Shown: one piece after another, positions 44,669-54,223 of the stretch
How the letters are laid out: each line of letters starts with the position of its first letter
How positions within the stretch are numbered: position 1 is the first letter of the stretch
From: Actinoplanes cyaneus
GTDB lineage: Bacteria > Actinomycetota > Actinomycetes > Mycobacteriales > Micromonosporaceae
Direction of reading: 5' to 3'
Assembly: GCF_016862095.1 (NCBI RefSeq)
Contig: NZ_BOMH01000061.1
Coordinates: 1-64,000, forward strand
DNA: 64,000 bases
The notes under the pieces: model-generated
What the model saw: only the letters and a program-made list of their open reading frames with translations
Database searches by the model: none
What the model was told of the DNA's origin: nothing
Made by a program: the position numbers and the translations under genes

Positions 44669-47600
44669 TCATTTCCTGGCCGGGGCGGCGGGCACGACCC
44701 GGCGCCGGGCACCCGGCGCCCGGTCCGTGGCCGGCGCCTCGATCGCTCCGGTACGACCCGGGCGACCGGCCGCCGCCCGTTCGAGCGCGGCCCGCAGCCG
44801 GGCCTCCTCCCCCGCCCGGTCGCGGTACCAGGCCAGCGCCCACGCCCGGTGCAGCCGCCACCCCAGGTCGATCAGCACCTGGTCGGTGAGCCGGTCGCGG
44901 TCCCGCGCGGCCGGGCAGTCCCGGTACCCGGGCCCGTCGCACCGGATGCCGAGCAGGTAGTCGCCCGCCGGGTCGTCGCCGTGCCGGATCGCGATGTCGA
45001 CCCGCCCACCGGCGGTGCCCAGCCCGGTCCGCGCCGGGTAGCCCCAGGACCGGACGGTCTCCAGCACCGACTCGACGAACTCGCCGGCGCCGTCGGCCAG
45101 GTCCGCGCTGGTGTCCCCGGCGCCGCGCTCGACGTAGTCCAGGTAGGCCGCGAGCTGCCGCACCCCCTCGTTCTCCGACTCGGGGACGTCCCGGGACAGG
45201 ATCGAGGTGACCAGCTCCACGCGGTGCCGCGCCCGGGTGATCGCCACGTTCAGCCGCCGCCAGCCGTTGGGCCGGTTCAGCGCCCCGAAGTTGGCGCTGA
45301 TCTTCCCGGACTCGTCGTACCCGTAGCCGACCGAGAAGATCATCACGTCGCGCTCGTCGCCCTGCACCGACTCCAGGCTCTTGACGAAGAAGCCGTGCAG
45401 CCGGTCGTCGGCGACCGCCCGTTCCAGCGCCGGGTGCCCGGCCGCGATCTTCTCCAGCGCACGTTCGATCGCCTCGGCCTGCGCCACCGAGAACGTGACC
45501 ACGCCCAGCGTGCGATCGGGGCGGGTGGTGAAGTGGTGGACGATGCGCTCGGCGACCCGTTCCGCCTCGACCGGGTTGTCCCGGCTGGTCGCGCGCCGGT
45601 AGACCCCGGCCACCGGGAACAACTCGACGCCGGTGTCCGGCCCGCCGCTGCCCGGCGCCGGGAACGTGCTGAGCCGTCCCTGGTAGAAGGCGTCGTTGGC
45701 GAACGCGACCAGGGCCTGGTGGCGGCTGCGGTAGTGCCAGGTCAGCCCCATGCCCGCGAACGCGCCGCACGCCTTGGCCAGCTCCAGCACCGACTGGTAG
45801 TCGAGCACCTCGGTGTCCGCTGTCGCGTCCGCGGTGAACGCCCGGTCGAAGAACGACGTCGGCGGCAACTGACGGTCGTCGCCCGCGGTGATCAGGGACC
45901 GGCCACGGTAGATGCAGTTGATCGCGTCGGCCGGGGTGATCTGCGAGGCCTCGTCGAAGATGACGGCGTCGAAGCCGATGTCCGGGGGCAGTGACTGGCT
46001 CACGGTCAGCGGCGACGCCAGGACGCACGGCCGGAGGGCGAGCACGACGTCACGGGCGCGGGCGATCAACTCCCGTACGGGCAATTGGCGGTCTGCTTTC
46101 ATCGCCTCCCGCCGCAGCAACCCGGCGGCCGTGCTGTCGCCCGACGGCCGGCGGGCCTCGACAGCCGCGATGATGTCCCGGGTCGCGACCGCCGCCAGTC
46201 GCTCGTCGGCGGCCCGGAACTCGGCGACCAGGCGGTCCCGGTCCTCGGCGCGCCAGGGCCGCAGCCGGTGGTCGTCGCGGACGACCGCGTCCACCCAGCC
46301 GTGCAGCAGCGCGCGCTCGATGACCGCGGGCACGTCGTGGCTGTCCAGGTGCTGGTCGGCGCAGAACTCGACGGCCGCGTCGAGGCCGTGGAAGGTGAGC
46401 ACGTCGCGGGCGTCGAGGCAGGCGAACCACTCCTCCTGGCCGCTGCTGTCGTCGCGGATCTCGCGCAGGAACGCGGCGGCGCGCTGATAGTCGGCGAAGC
46501 GTTCGCGCAGGTCGGGCTGCCGGGTCGGGGCGAAGCCGGCGAGGACCGCGCGGCTGGCCTCGGCCCACTCCTGGGCGCGTTCGGCGAGCCCGGTGATCGG
46601 CCGCAGGTCGCGGAGCGCGCCGACCTGCGCGTCGGTGAGCGGCCCATCGGCGACCTCGCGGGTGGCCGCCGCCCACTCGACCGTCGCGGCGAGCGCGGCG
46701 GGATCGGCCTCCGGCAGCTCCTCGGCGCGGCCACGGAGTGCCGCCTCCGCCGTGGCGGCCGCCGCGCGCAGCTCGCCCAGCCGCAGCGTCTCCGCGTAGT
46801 CGAGGGTCCGCCCGGTCGCGGCGTCGAACGCCCGTACCGTGTCCGCTGTCGCGTGCAACGCCGTGACGTGCTCGTTCAGCCAGGTGATCGCGTCCTCGAT
46901 CGGCCCGGACACCAGCTCCGGCCGCGCCGCGGGGTACGGCGCCGGCCGCAGCGTCGCCTGCCAGCGCAGCAGCGCGTCGCGCGCCTCGGTGACGACGTGG
47001 ATCGGCTCCGGGTCGGGTGCCGGCGCGCAGACGTAGGCGAGCACCGCCTCGAAGCCGGACTGCGGTGCGGAGGCGAGCGCGGCGGTGGCCACCGCGATCG
47101 CCTCGTCGAGGGCGGTGAAGTCGGTGGCCCGGCCCTGCCAGTACCGGCCGAGCGCGGTCGCGTACGCGTGTTCCGCCGCCGCCAGCTCCTGCCGCGCCCG
47201 TTTCCACGCGACGGCGGTGCTCAGCCGGTCGATGGCGTCCCCGAGGTGCGCGGCCGGCAGCACGAACCCGGCGAGCGCGCGCTTGTCCCGCCGGTACGCC
47301 GCCCGCAGCCTTCCGAACCCGCGGTGCGTCGTCGCGAACCGTTCGGCGATCTCCTCGACGGGTTGCGCCAGGATCGCCTCGGAGAAGTACGGACGTGCCT
47401 GGATTTCCGCCCCGACCAGCAGTTCCAGGGCCCGGCGCAGCGCGCTCGCCCCGGTCTGCACGCCCGCGAGGGCGCCGGGGGAGAACCAGAACCGTTCCGG
47501 CTTGTGCGTCCGTGCTCCCAGCTCGGCGACGGCCGCCACCCGGGCGATGTCCCGGATGGTGTTCGCCTGCGGCAGGCCGAGCTTGGTGGTGACCCGGTTG

Positions 47601-49519
47601 ACCGCGCGGCGGTGCTTGTCGAGCTGCTCGGCCGCCCTGGTGAAGGTGCGGGCCAGCTCGTCGGCGTCGGCGGCGGTGAGCGAGCCGAGCTCGACCGGCG
47701 CGACGAGCGTCTCCAGCGCGGGCGGCATCGGCAGGTCGGCGGGGGACGGCAGCGCGGTCCACGGCACCCCGGCACGCTGCTTCACCGCGTCGGCGGCTTC
47801 CGCGGCACTGGCCAGCTCCCCGGTCCGGCGGTCGGCCGCCTTCTTCACCGGCGCCAGGTCTTCAGCGGTCAGCCACGAGTCGGCGACCTGGGCCGGACGC
47901 CTCCCGGCGTGGTCGGCGAGCCGGGCCAGCGCCGGCGCGTCGTCCGGTCCGGTCAGCCCGAACGCCTTCGCCGCGGCGTCCGCGATCCTGGCCGACCGGG
48001 CCAGCGCGGCCAGCGCCTTCTCGGCACGGCTGAGCGCCGGGTCGAGCGGCTCACGGGTGATCACGTCGCGCCAGAGCAGCCCGTCGCCGCCGGCCATCGC
48101 ACGCCAGGAGCGGGCGAGTTGGTCGGTGGCCTCGTGGACGCGGCGCATCACGTCCGGGGTGAGCGAGCCGGGGACGATCGTCGGGACCGGCGCGGCGGGA
48201 GCCTCGTCGAGCCCGGCGCAGCGGCCGATGATCTCGTGGAGGGTGGCGTCGAGGGGCCGGCGGGTCTCGTTCATCGCGTACGCGAAAGCAGTCAGTCTCT
48301 CCCTTCGCTCGCGCAGCGAGCCACGGTCGACGACCGGGCCCTCACCGGGCACCTCAGGCGTCTCGTCGACCGCCGCGGCGAGCAGCGTCGCCACCTCGCG
48401 CCGCCCGGCCTGCTGCCCGTGCAGCTCCAGGATGTACCGGTCCAGCCCTGCCTCGGCGAGACGGTTGCGGACGACGTCGAGCGCGGCGACCTTCTCGGAG
48501 ACGAACAGCACCCGCTTGCCGGCGTGCAGCAGCGCGCCGACCATGTTCGCCACGGTCTGCGACTTGCCGGTCCCGGGCGGGCCGTCCATCACGAAGCTGT
48601 GCCCGGCGAGCGCGGCGGCCACGCAGGCCCGCTGCGAGGAGTCGGCGTCCAGGACCAGCGGCACGTCCTCGGGCGGGGCGAGCCGGTCCACCTCCTCCGG
48701 CCTGATCGGGGTGAACCGGAACTCGTCGGTCTGCCGCCGGTGATCAGTGGTGGCCAGCGCGCGGATCACCGGGTGGGCGAGGATGCGCTCCTCGTTCTCC
48801 TGCAGGTCGCGGTAGATCGCCTCTTTGTGGAAGGTGAGGCAGGTCAGGATCACCGACCGTTCGATGTGCCAGCCGTGCCGCCGCGCCACGGTGTCGGTGA
48901 ACTCTGACCAGAATCGGTCGACGTCGAGCTCGGCGCCCGGCTCCAGCTGCTTCACCGCGATCCCGGCCCGGCGCAGTCGCAGCGCGAGCGCCGGGTTCAG
49001 CACCGGCTCCTCGTCGCGCAGCCGCAGCTCGGGCAGCTCCCCCAGCTCGCCGGTGACCAGCTCGGCCGGGAGCAGCAGCAGCGGGCTGGTGTACCCGGCG
49101 GCTCCGGCGGTCTCGGCGGTGTCCTCGTCGTCGGCGAGCGGCCGCCAGTGCAGCAGCCCGAGCGCGAGGTGCAGCACGGAGACGCCACGATCCAGGTATT
49201 CCTGCTGGCCCCGGCGTTGCATCCGGCGCAGCAGCGGGCCCAGCGAGCGTTCCGGCACCTCGGTCCGGAAGACCGCGTCCCCCGGCATGCCGCCCGGCCC
49301 GGTCAGCGCGGCGAGGGCCCCGCGGGTCAGCGCGGTGACGATCTGAGCCGGCTCCGGCGAGGTGATCTCCACCAGGTCGGCGTTGCCGCCCGCGAAGTTG
49401 ATCAACCGGTTGTTGTCGCCGAGGTCGACCAGGCTCTCCCGCCACGCCCGCAGCGCCGCGTGCACACCGGCCCGCGCCGGCCTCGGTTCGGGCCGGTCAT
49501 CCTCAAGGCGGGGTCCCAT
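44669..49519 (-). CDS. Giant DUF4011 / SF1 helicase / Vsr-like protein (copy B, no DUF3320)
   Basis: 1616 aa paralogue of the protein at 1143-6377. DUF4011 is canonical (WRESLVDLGDNNRLINF). Helicase motifs: GPPGTGKS 313-320, DEASQITP near 1188, GDDRQLPP, QGDERDVMIFSVGYG near 1386, NVAITRAR near 1427. The Vsr-like domain near 1490-1570 has VDIAIRH, GIRCDG and RDRDRLTD; the usual Glu before xDG is Arg. The protein ends with a basic low-complexity tail instead of DUF3320. TGCTGCAAT plus 6 nt precedes the ATG exactly as in copy A. Defence or recombination roles are suggested by the architecture; no partner gene is evident. Confidence 0.87.
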   Translation of the reverse strand: MGPRLEDDRPEPRPARAGVHAALRAWRESLVDLGDNNRLINFAGGNADLVEITSPEPAQIVTALTRGALAALTGPGGMPGDAVFRTEVPERSLGPLLRRMQRRGQQEYLDRGVSVLHLALGLLHWRPLADDEDTAETAGAAGYTSPLLLLPAELVTGELGELPELRLRDEEPVLNPALALRLRRAGIAVKQLEPGAELDVDRFWSEFTDTVARRHGWHIERSVILTCLTFHKEAIYRDLQENEERILAHPVIRALATTDHRRQTDEFRFTPIRPEEVDRLAPPEDVPLVLDADSSQRACVAAALAGHSFVMDGPPGTGKSQTVANMVGALLHAGKRVLFVSEKVAALDVVRNRLAEAGLDRYILELHGQQAGRREVATLLAAAVDETPEVPGEGPVVDRGSLRERRERLTAFAYAMNETRRPLDATLHEIIGRCAGLDEAPAAPVPTIVPGSLTPDVMRRVHEATDQLARSWRAMAGGDGLLWRDVITREPLDPALSRAEKALAALARSARIADAAAKAFGLTGPDDAPALARLADHAGRRPAQVADSWLTAEDLAPVKKAADRRTGELASAAEAADAVKQRAGVPWTALPSPADLPMPPALETLVAPVELGSLTAADADELARTFTRAAEQLDKHRRAVNRVTTKLGLPQANTIRDIARVAAVAELGARTHKPERFWFSPGALAGVQTGASALRRALELLVGAEIQARPYFSEAILAQPVEEIAERFATTHRGFGRLRAAYRRDKRALAGFVLPAAHLGDAIDRLSTAVAWKRARQELAAAEHAYATALGRYWQGRATDFTALDEAIAVATAALASAPQSGFEAVLAYVCAPAPDPEPIHVVTEARDALLRWQATLRPAPYPAARPELVSGPIEDAITWLNEHVTALHATADTVRAFDAATGRTLDYAETLRLGELRAAAATAEAALRGRAEELPEADPAALAATVEWAAATREVADGPLTDAQVGALRDLRPITGLAERAQEWAEASRAVLAGFAPTRQPDLRERFADYQRAAAFLREIRDDSSGQEEWFACLDARDVLTFHGLDAAVEFCADQHLDSHDVPAVIERALLHGWVDAVVRDDHRLRPWRAEDRDRLVAEFRAADERLAAVATRDIIAAVEARRPSGDSTAAGLLRREAMKADRQLPVRELIARARDVVLALRPCVLASPLTVSQSLPPDIGFDAVIFDEASQITPADAINCIYRGRSLITAGDDRQLPPTSFFDRAFTADATADTEVLDYQSVLELAKACGAFAGMGLTWHYRSRHQALVAFANDAFYQGRLSTFPAPGSGGPDTGVELFPVAGVYRRATSRDNPVEAERVAERIVHHFTTRPDRTLGVVTFSVAQAEAIERALEKIAAGHPALERAVADDRLHGFFVKSLESVQGDERDVMIFSVGYGYDESGKISANFGALNRPNGWRRLNVAITRARHRVELVTSILSRDVPESENEGVRQLAAYLDYVERGAGDTSADLADGAGEFVESVLETVRSWGYPARTGLGTAGGRVDIAIRHGDDPAGDYLLGIRCDGPGYRDCPAARDRDRLTDQVLIDLGWRLHRAWALAWYRDRAGEEARLRAALERAAAGRPGRTGAIEAPATDRAPGARRRVVPAAPARK

Positions 49520-49716
49520 GCCCCGATTGCAGCAGTGCGAAAGGCTTTCGCGCTGGAAAATGGCGTTCTTCGTCTTTGTCGGTTTCCGTTCGCCGAGCCT
49601 TCGGCAGACCCCGATTTCCCCGTACGGCCATGAGCCGCCCGCCCCGCCTCAGCGCGCCCGCAAGCCGGAACGCCACCGCCGCCGCGGGAAACGGCCCAGC
49701 CGCGCCCCCGCTCGCC

Positions 49717-49860
49717 GGCTGGTGCTCACGGTGGTCATGAGGGACGAACAACGACCGTGAGCACCAGCCGACGACCGCGACCCGTCCCAGCGACCGCTCG
49801 CGCATCGGGCTGGTGCTGGTGGTTGTTATGAGGCACGAACAACGACCACCAGGACCAGCC
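49717..49860. repeat. Two 53-bp GGCTGGT hairpins, 91 bp apart
   Basis: Copies at 49717-49769 (16-bp perfect stem GGCTGGTGCTCACGGT) and 49808-49860. Both loops contain ATGAGG(G/C)ACGAACA, so the copies share ancestry beyond the stems. They lie 3' of the sugar dehydratase gene and well upstream of helicase copy B. Apart from them, nothing gene-like was found in 49520-49931. Confidence 0.83.
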
Positions 49861-49931
49861 GGCGAGCGGGACCGCGGCCGCGGCCGGGCGTGGCAGCGGC
49901 TTCGCGCCGGGCTCCGGCGGGACCGGGTCGA

Positions 49932-51725
49932 TCAGCGCAGGACCGGTGCCGGGGCTGGTGCGTCGCACACCTCGGACAGGCGGGCGATCTGGACCGCGGT
50001 GTCGGCCTCAGCGAACAGCGGCCGCAGCCGCACCGGGTCCAGCGGCGGCACCTCGACGTGCGAGATCAGCGGGTGGAAGGGCCGCCGGTCCACCTCGCCG
50101 GTGCCGAACAGCGACTCGGCCAGCTTCTCGCCTGGGCGCAACCCGGTGAACTCGATCGGGATCTGCTTCTTCGACAGCGCCACCATCTGCCGGGCCACCT
50201 CGGCGATCCGGACCGGGGCTCCCATCTCGAGGACCAGCGCCTCCCCGTCGAGGCCGATCGCCGCCGCCTGGATCACCAGGTGCACGGCCTCCTGGGTGGT
50301 CATGAAGTAGCGGGTCACGTCCGGGTGCGTCACGGTGACCGGCCCGCCCTCGGCGATCTGCGTGCTGAACGTGGTGAAGACCGAGCCGCGGCTGCCCAGC
50401 ACGTTGCCGAAGCGGACGCTGAGGAACGTGCCGGGACGCCGCCGCGCGGTCCACGCCGTGAGCCGCTCGGTGATCCGTTTCGAGTAGCCCAGGACGCTGG
50501 ACGGGTCGGCCGCCTTGTCCGTCGAGATGTTGACGAACCGCTCGACCGACTCGGCCGCCTCCAGGACGTTCAGGGTGCCCAGGACGTTGGTCTTGATCGC
50601 TTCCACCGGGTGCCGTTGCAGCAGCGCGAGGTGTTTGAGGGCGGCGGCGTGGAAGACCACCTGCGGCCGGCGGGTCCGCAGGATCTCCCGGATCCGCGGA
50701 CCGTCCCGCAGATCGGCCAGGATCACCCGCGGGTCGTCCAGGTGAGCTCGCGGATCGATGGACAGCTGGACCGCGAGCAGCGACGTCTCGTCCCGGTCCA
50801 GCATCATCAGCTCGGCCGGGCCGAAGTGGTGGATCTGCCGGCACAGCTCCGAGCCGATCGACCCGCCGGCCCCGGTCACCAGGACCCGCTTGCCGGTCAG
50901 GTAGCCACCGATGGCGGACAGGTCGGTGTCGATCTGGTGGCGTCCGAGCAGGTCGGTGACCTGCACCTCGCGGATGTCGCCGACTTCGACCGGGTGGTTC
51001 ATCAGCTCGCTGGCCGACGGCACCACCCGGAAGCCGGCCCCGGCCGCGGTCACGCGGTCCCGCACGTCGCGGACCAGCGCCGCGTCCGCGTTCGCCACGG
51101 CGAAGACCACCAGTTCGGCGCCGGTCCGGGCCAGGACCGCGGCGAGGTCGTCGCGCGCGCCGAGCACCGGCACCCCGCGCAGGCGCAGGCTCCGCTTGCG
51201 GGGGTCGTCGTCGATCAGGCCGACCGGGACGTAACGGCCGGACGGGTCGTGCAGCATCGAGTCGACCAGCACCTCCGCCGCGGCGCCGGCCCCGAAGAGG
51301 ATGACCGGGTCGGCGCCGCGCGGCCGGCGGCGCCGGGAGAGCCGCGCCCGCCGCAGGTAGCGGACCCCGAGCATCAGCACCAGCGCCACCGCGCCGCCGA
51401 TCGTTGGCAGGCCGGGCGGGATCGGATGTCGCGTGAGCATCAGGTCGGTGACGGTCAGGACGAGGGTGACGATGACCGCGGTGAAGGCGACCGCGCGGAT
51501 GTCGTCGAAGCCGGAGAACCGGTAGCGGCCGCGGTAGAGCCCCCGGGTGTGACCGACGGCCGCCTGCAGCACGACGGCCGGCAGCACGACGGCGAGGGCG
51601 CCGGCCACCTGGTGGCGGTGCGGCGCCAGGTCGTACCGGGCGAGGACGGCCATCACCAGGCCGGCCGCCCACGCGGCGCCGTCCACGAGCAGCGGCAGCA
51701 GGCGAGCGGCCCTCATGACCGGCAC
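49932..51725 (-). CDS. Membrane nucleotide-sugar 4,6-dehydratase (PglF/CapD/WbpM-like)
   Basis: About 597 aa from GTG 51725, or 594 from ATG 51716, which lies 7 nt after a TAAAGT -10-like element. Four N-terminal transmembrane helices (1-130) and a degenerate Rossmann domain (ILFGAGAAAEVLV) precede the catalytic SDR domain: GAGGSIGSELCRQI (about 287), HAAALKHL, STDKAADPSSVLGYSKR and RFGNVLGSRGS. These are the marks of UDP-GlcNAc C4,6-dehydratases, the first step to diacetamido-trideoxy sugars. It is divergent from the Wzz/BY-kinase gene, and the later steps lie at 61-63.5 kb. Confidence 0.92.
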   Translation of the reverse strand: MPVMRAARLLPLLVDGAAWAAGLVMAVLARYDLAPHRHQVAGALAVVLPAVVLQAAVGHTRGLYRGRYRFSGFDDIRAVAFTAVIVTLVLTVTDLMLTRHPIPPGLPTIGGAVALVLMLGVRYLRRARLSRRRRPRGADPVILFGAGAAAEVLVDSMLHDPSGRYVPVGLIDDDPRKRSLRLRGVPVLGARDDLAAVLARTGAELVVFAVANADAALVRDVRDRVTAAGAGFRVVPSASELMNHPVEVGDIREVQVTDLLGRHQIDTDLSAIGGYLTGKRVLVTGAGGSIGSELCRQIHHFGPAELMMLDRDETSLLAVQLSIDPRAHLDDPRVILADLRDGPRIREILRTRRPQVVFHAAALKHLALLQRHPVEAIKTNVLGTLNVLEAAESVERFVNISTDKAADPSSVLGYSKRITERLTAWTARRRPGTFLSVRFGNVLGSRGSVFTTFSTQIAEGGPVTVTHPDVTRYFMTTQEAVHLVIQAAAIGLDGEALVLEMGAPVRIAEVARQMVALSKKQIPIEFTGLRPGEKLAESLFGTGEVDRRPFHPLISHVEVPPLDPVRLRPLFAEADTAVQIARLSEVCDAPAPAPVLR

Positions 51726-51804
51726 TTTAGCAGGACAAACGTAGATTAAAACGGACTTTTTCGATACCGGAGAAGGACCCCATACGCCGCCATATCGTTG
51801 CCGC

Positions 51805-53184
51805 GTGGGCCCGCGCGATTACCTCCGTGTCGCCAGAAGGCACTGGTTGCTGATGCTGGCCTCGGTGGTCCTGGCGCTCGGCGCTGCCCTGGTCGTGAAC
51901 CTGAACACCACCCCGGTGTACGCGGCACGGGTCACGTTCTTCTTCTCCACCCCGGCCGTCGGCGCCTCCGATCTCTACCCGGCCAGCATGTTCAACACCA
52001 GCCGGCTGACCACCTACGCCAGATTGCTGACCAGCGACGAGGTCGCCACTCCCCTCGCCGGCACGCCCGGCATCGACATGGACGCCGAGCAGGTACGGGA
52101 GGCGATCTCCTCGGAGACGGTGGCGGACACGGTGATGATGGAGGTGAGCGTGGAGGACCGGGATCGCAACCGGGCATTGCTGCTGCTCACCCGGGTCACC
52201 GCACGCTTCCGGAACGCGGTCGAGGAGCTGGAGCGGCCGGCCCCGACCGAGCCGTCGACCGTCAAGGTCACCGTCGTCACCGGGCCCGGTCTGGACGACA
52301 AGCCGGTCGCGCCGAACACGCTGAACAACTTCGCGCTCGCCACCGTCGCCGGGCTGGTGCTGGGCGCGATGGGCTCGGTCGGGCGGGAGGTCGCCGACCA
52401 CACCGTACGCACCGGGGAGACCCTTGAGGTGCTCACGTCGGCCCCGGTGCTGGCCCGGGTGCCGATGGACCCGGGCGGCCCGTTCGTCTCGGCGAGCACG
52501 TCGCCGCGGACCGAGGCGCTGCGCGAGGTCCGTACGCAGGTGCAGTGCGCGGCCGCCGCGAGCTCCGTCAAGACCCTGGCCGTCACCAGCGCCGTCCCCG
52601 GCGAGGGCCGGTCGGCCACCGCGTGCGGGCTGGCCCTGCTCTTCGCCGAGGCCGGGCAGCGCGTCCTGGTCGTCGACGCCGAGCTGCGCCACCCGCGGCT
52701 GGCCGCGTTCCTGGGGCAGGAGAACGCGGCCGGGCTCAGCACGGTGCTGGACGGGACCGCGGTGCTGGAACAGGTGCTCCAGCCGTGGGGCGCGGGGCTG
52801 TGGCTGCTCGCCAGCGGGCGCACCCCGCCGAACCCGAGCGAGCTGCTCAGCTCACCGCGGATGACGGAGCTGGTCGACGACGTACGCAAGAGATTCGATG
52901 TCGTGATCTTCGATTGTCCCCCGCTGCTGCCGGTCACCGACGCGGCAGTGGTCGCCGCCCGCGCCGACGGGACGCTGCTCGTCGTGCGGGCTCGCCGGAC
53001 CACGTCCGCGCAGGTCACGCAGGCCGTCCGGGCGTTGCACGCGGTCAACGCCACACTGCTCGGCTGTGTGCTGAACATGGTCACCCACAAGGGCCCGGAC
53101 GCGGTGCCGAGCTACGACACCTATCTGTCCGGCCGGAAGCCGCCGCGGGCCTGGGGCGGCTGGAAGATGCAGGCGGCCGCTTGA
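51805..53184 (+). CDS. Wzz-type co-polymerase fused to BY-kinase-like ATPase
   Basis: 459 aa from GTG 51805; TATCGT 6 nt upstream may be the -10 of a leaderless mRNA. Wzz domain with two transmembrane helices (about 14-35 and 172-192) flanks an external coil. The cytoplasmic BY-kinase-like domain has Walker A PGEGRSAT (near 263-270, Arg where Lys is usual), Walker A' VLVVDAELRHP and Walker B VVIFDCPPLLPVTDA. Only two Tyr (SYDTY) occur near the C-terminus, not a long Tyr cluster. It should set polysaccharide chain length; kinase activity is doubtful. Confidence 0.9.
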   Translation: MGPRDYLRVARRHWLLMLASVVLALGAALVVNLNTTPVYAARVTFFFSTPAVGASDLYPASMFNTSRLTTYARLLTSDEVATPLAGTPGIDMDAEQVREAISSETVADTVMMEVSVEDRDRNRALLLLTRVTARFRNAVEELERPAPTEPSTVKVTVVTGPGLDDKPVAPNTLNNFALATVAGLVLGAMGSVGREVADHTVRTGETLEVLTSAPVLARVPMDPGGPFVSASTSPRTEALREVRTQVQCAAAASSVKTLAVTSAVPGEGRSATACGLALLFAEAGQRVLVVDAELRHPRLAAFLGQENAAGLSTVLDGTAVLEQVLQPWGAGLWLLASGRTPPNPSELLSSPRMTELVDDVRKRFDVVIFDCPPLLPVTDAAVVAARADGTLLVVRARRTTSAQVTQAVRALHAVNATLLGCVLNMVTHKGPDAVPSYDTYLSGRKPPRAWGGWKMQAAA

Positions 53185-53197
53185 TGATCGGAGCCCG

Positions 53198-54208
53198 ATG
53201 ATGGAACTCCCCTATGTCACGGTTGTCATCCCGTGCTGGAACGAGGCCCGGTTCGTCGACGCCTTCCTCGACTCGGTGAAGGCGCAGACCTACCCGCCCG
53301 AGCGGATGGAGATCCTGCTCGTCGACGCGATGAGCGACGACGGCACCCGCGCCATCGTCCGTGACCACGCGCTGCGCGAGCCGAACATCCGGCTGCTCGA
53401 CAACCCGGGGCGCAGCCGGCCGGCCGCGCTGAACCGGGGCATCGCCGAAGCGCGCGGCGATGTCATCGTCCGGCTCGACGTGCACGCCGAGTACGAGCCG
53501 GACTACCTGCTCAAGTGCGTGCACGGGCTGCTGCAGAACCCGGAGGCGGACAACGTCGGCGGCGTCCGGCGGCCACTGCCGCGCGACGACACCGCGCTGG
53601 GCCGGGCCATCGCGGTCGCCGGCACCGACATGTTCGGCGCGGGCGGCGCCCGGTACCGGACCGGCACGGGCGGCCCGCAGTGGGTCGACACCGTGTTCGG
53701 CGGCTGTTACCGGCGAGCGGTGTTCGAGCGGGTCGGCGTGTTCCACGAGGACCTGGACCGGGCCCAGGACCGAGAGTTCAACCATCGGTTGCGGGCCTCC
53801 GGCGGGAAGATCCTCCTCCTGCCGGACATCTCCAGCACGTACTACGCCCGCAGCGACTTCCGCGAGTTCTGCGCGTGGACGTTCGAGGCCGGGTACTGGC
53901 CGTTCCGCGCGTCGCGCTCGGTCGGCCGCTGGATCGGATCGTTCCGCAACCTCGTACCCGTCGGATTCGTCGTGGCGCTGGGTGTCGCGGCCGCCGCGTC
54001 GCCGCGGAGCCGGCACGCCCGGCGGGCCGCGGCCGGGATCGCCGGCCTCTACGGTGCGGCGGCGCTCGCCTCGGCGGGGCGGCTGGCCCGGCGCCACCGT
54101 GACCCGGCGCTGCTGGTCACGCTGCCGATCGTCTTCGTGACCACGCACGTCCTCTACGGCATCGGCTCGATCTGCGGCGCGCTGGACCCGGCCGCCCGGC
54201 GCGGATGA
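53198..54208 (+). CDS. Glycosyltransferase family 2 (ExoA-like)
   Basis: 336 aa. GT-A fold with VTVVIPCWNEA, ILLVDAMSDDGT, the metal-binding DxD-type RLDVHAE and the acceptor-site QDREFNHRLR. One or two hydrophobic helices near the C-terminus (about 250-330) suggest membrane association, as in succinoglycan ExoA. It adds a sugar to the lipid-linked exopolysaccharide unit. CGGAG is 5 nt before ATG 53198, 13 bp after the Wzz stop. Confidence 0.9.
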   Translation: MMELPYVTVVIPCWNEARFVDAFLDSVKAQTYPPERMEILLVDAMSDDGTRAIVRDHALREPNIRLLDNPGRSRPAALNRGIAEARGDVIVRLDVHAEYEPDYLLKCVHGLLQNPEADNVGGVRRPLPRDDTALGRAIAVAGTDMFGAGGARYRTGTGGPQWVDTVFGGCYRRAVFERVGVFHEDLDRAQDREFNHRLRASGGKILLLPDISSTYYARSDFREFCAWTFEAGYWPFRASRSVGRWIGSFRNLVPVGFVVALGVAAAASPRSRHARRAAAGIAGLYGAAALASAGRLARRHRDPALLVTLPIVFVTTHVLYGIGSICGALDPAARRG

Positions 54209-54223
54209 GCACGGCTCGGCCGC

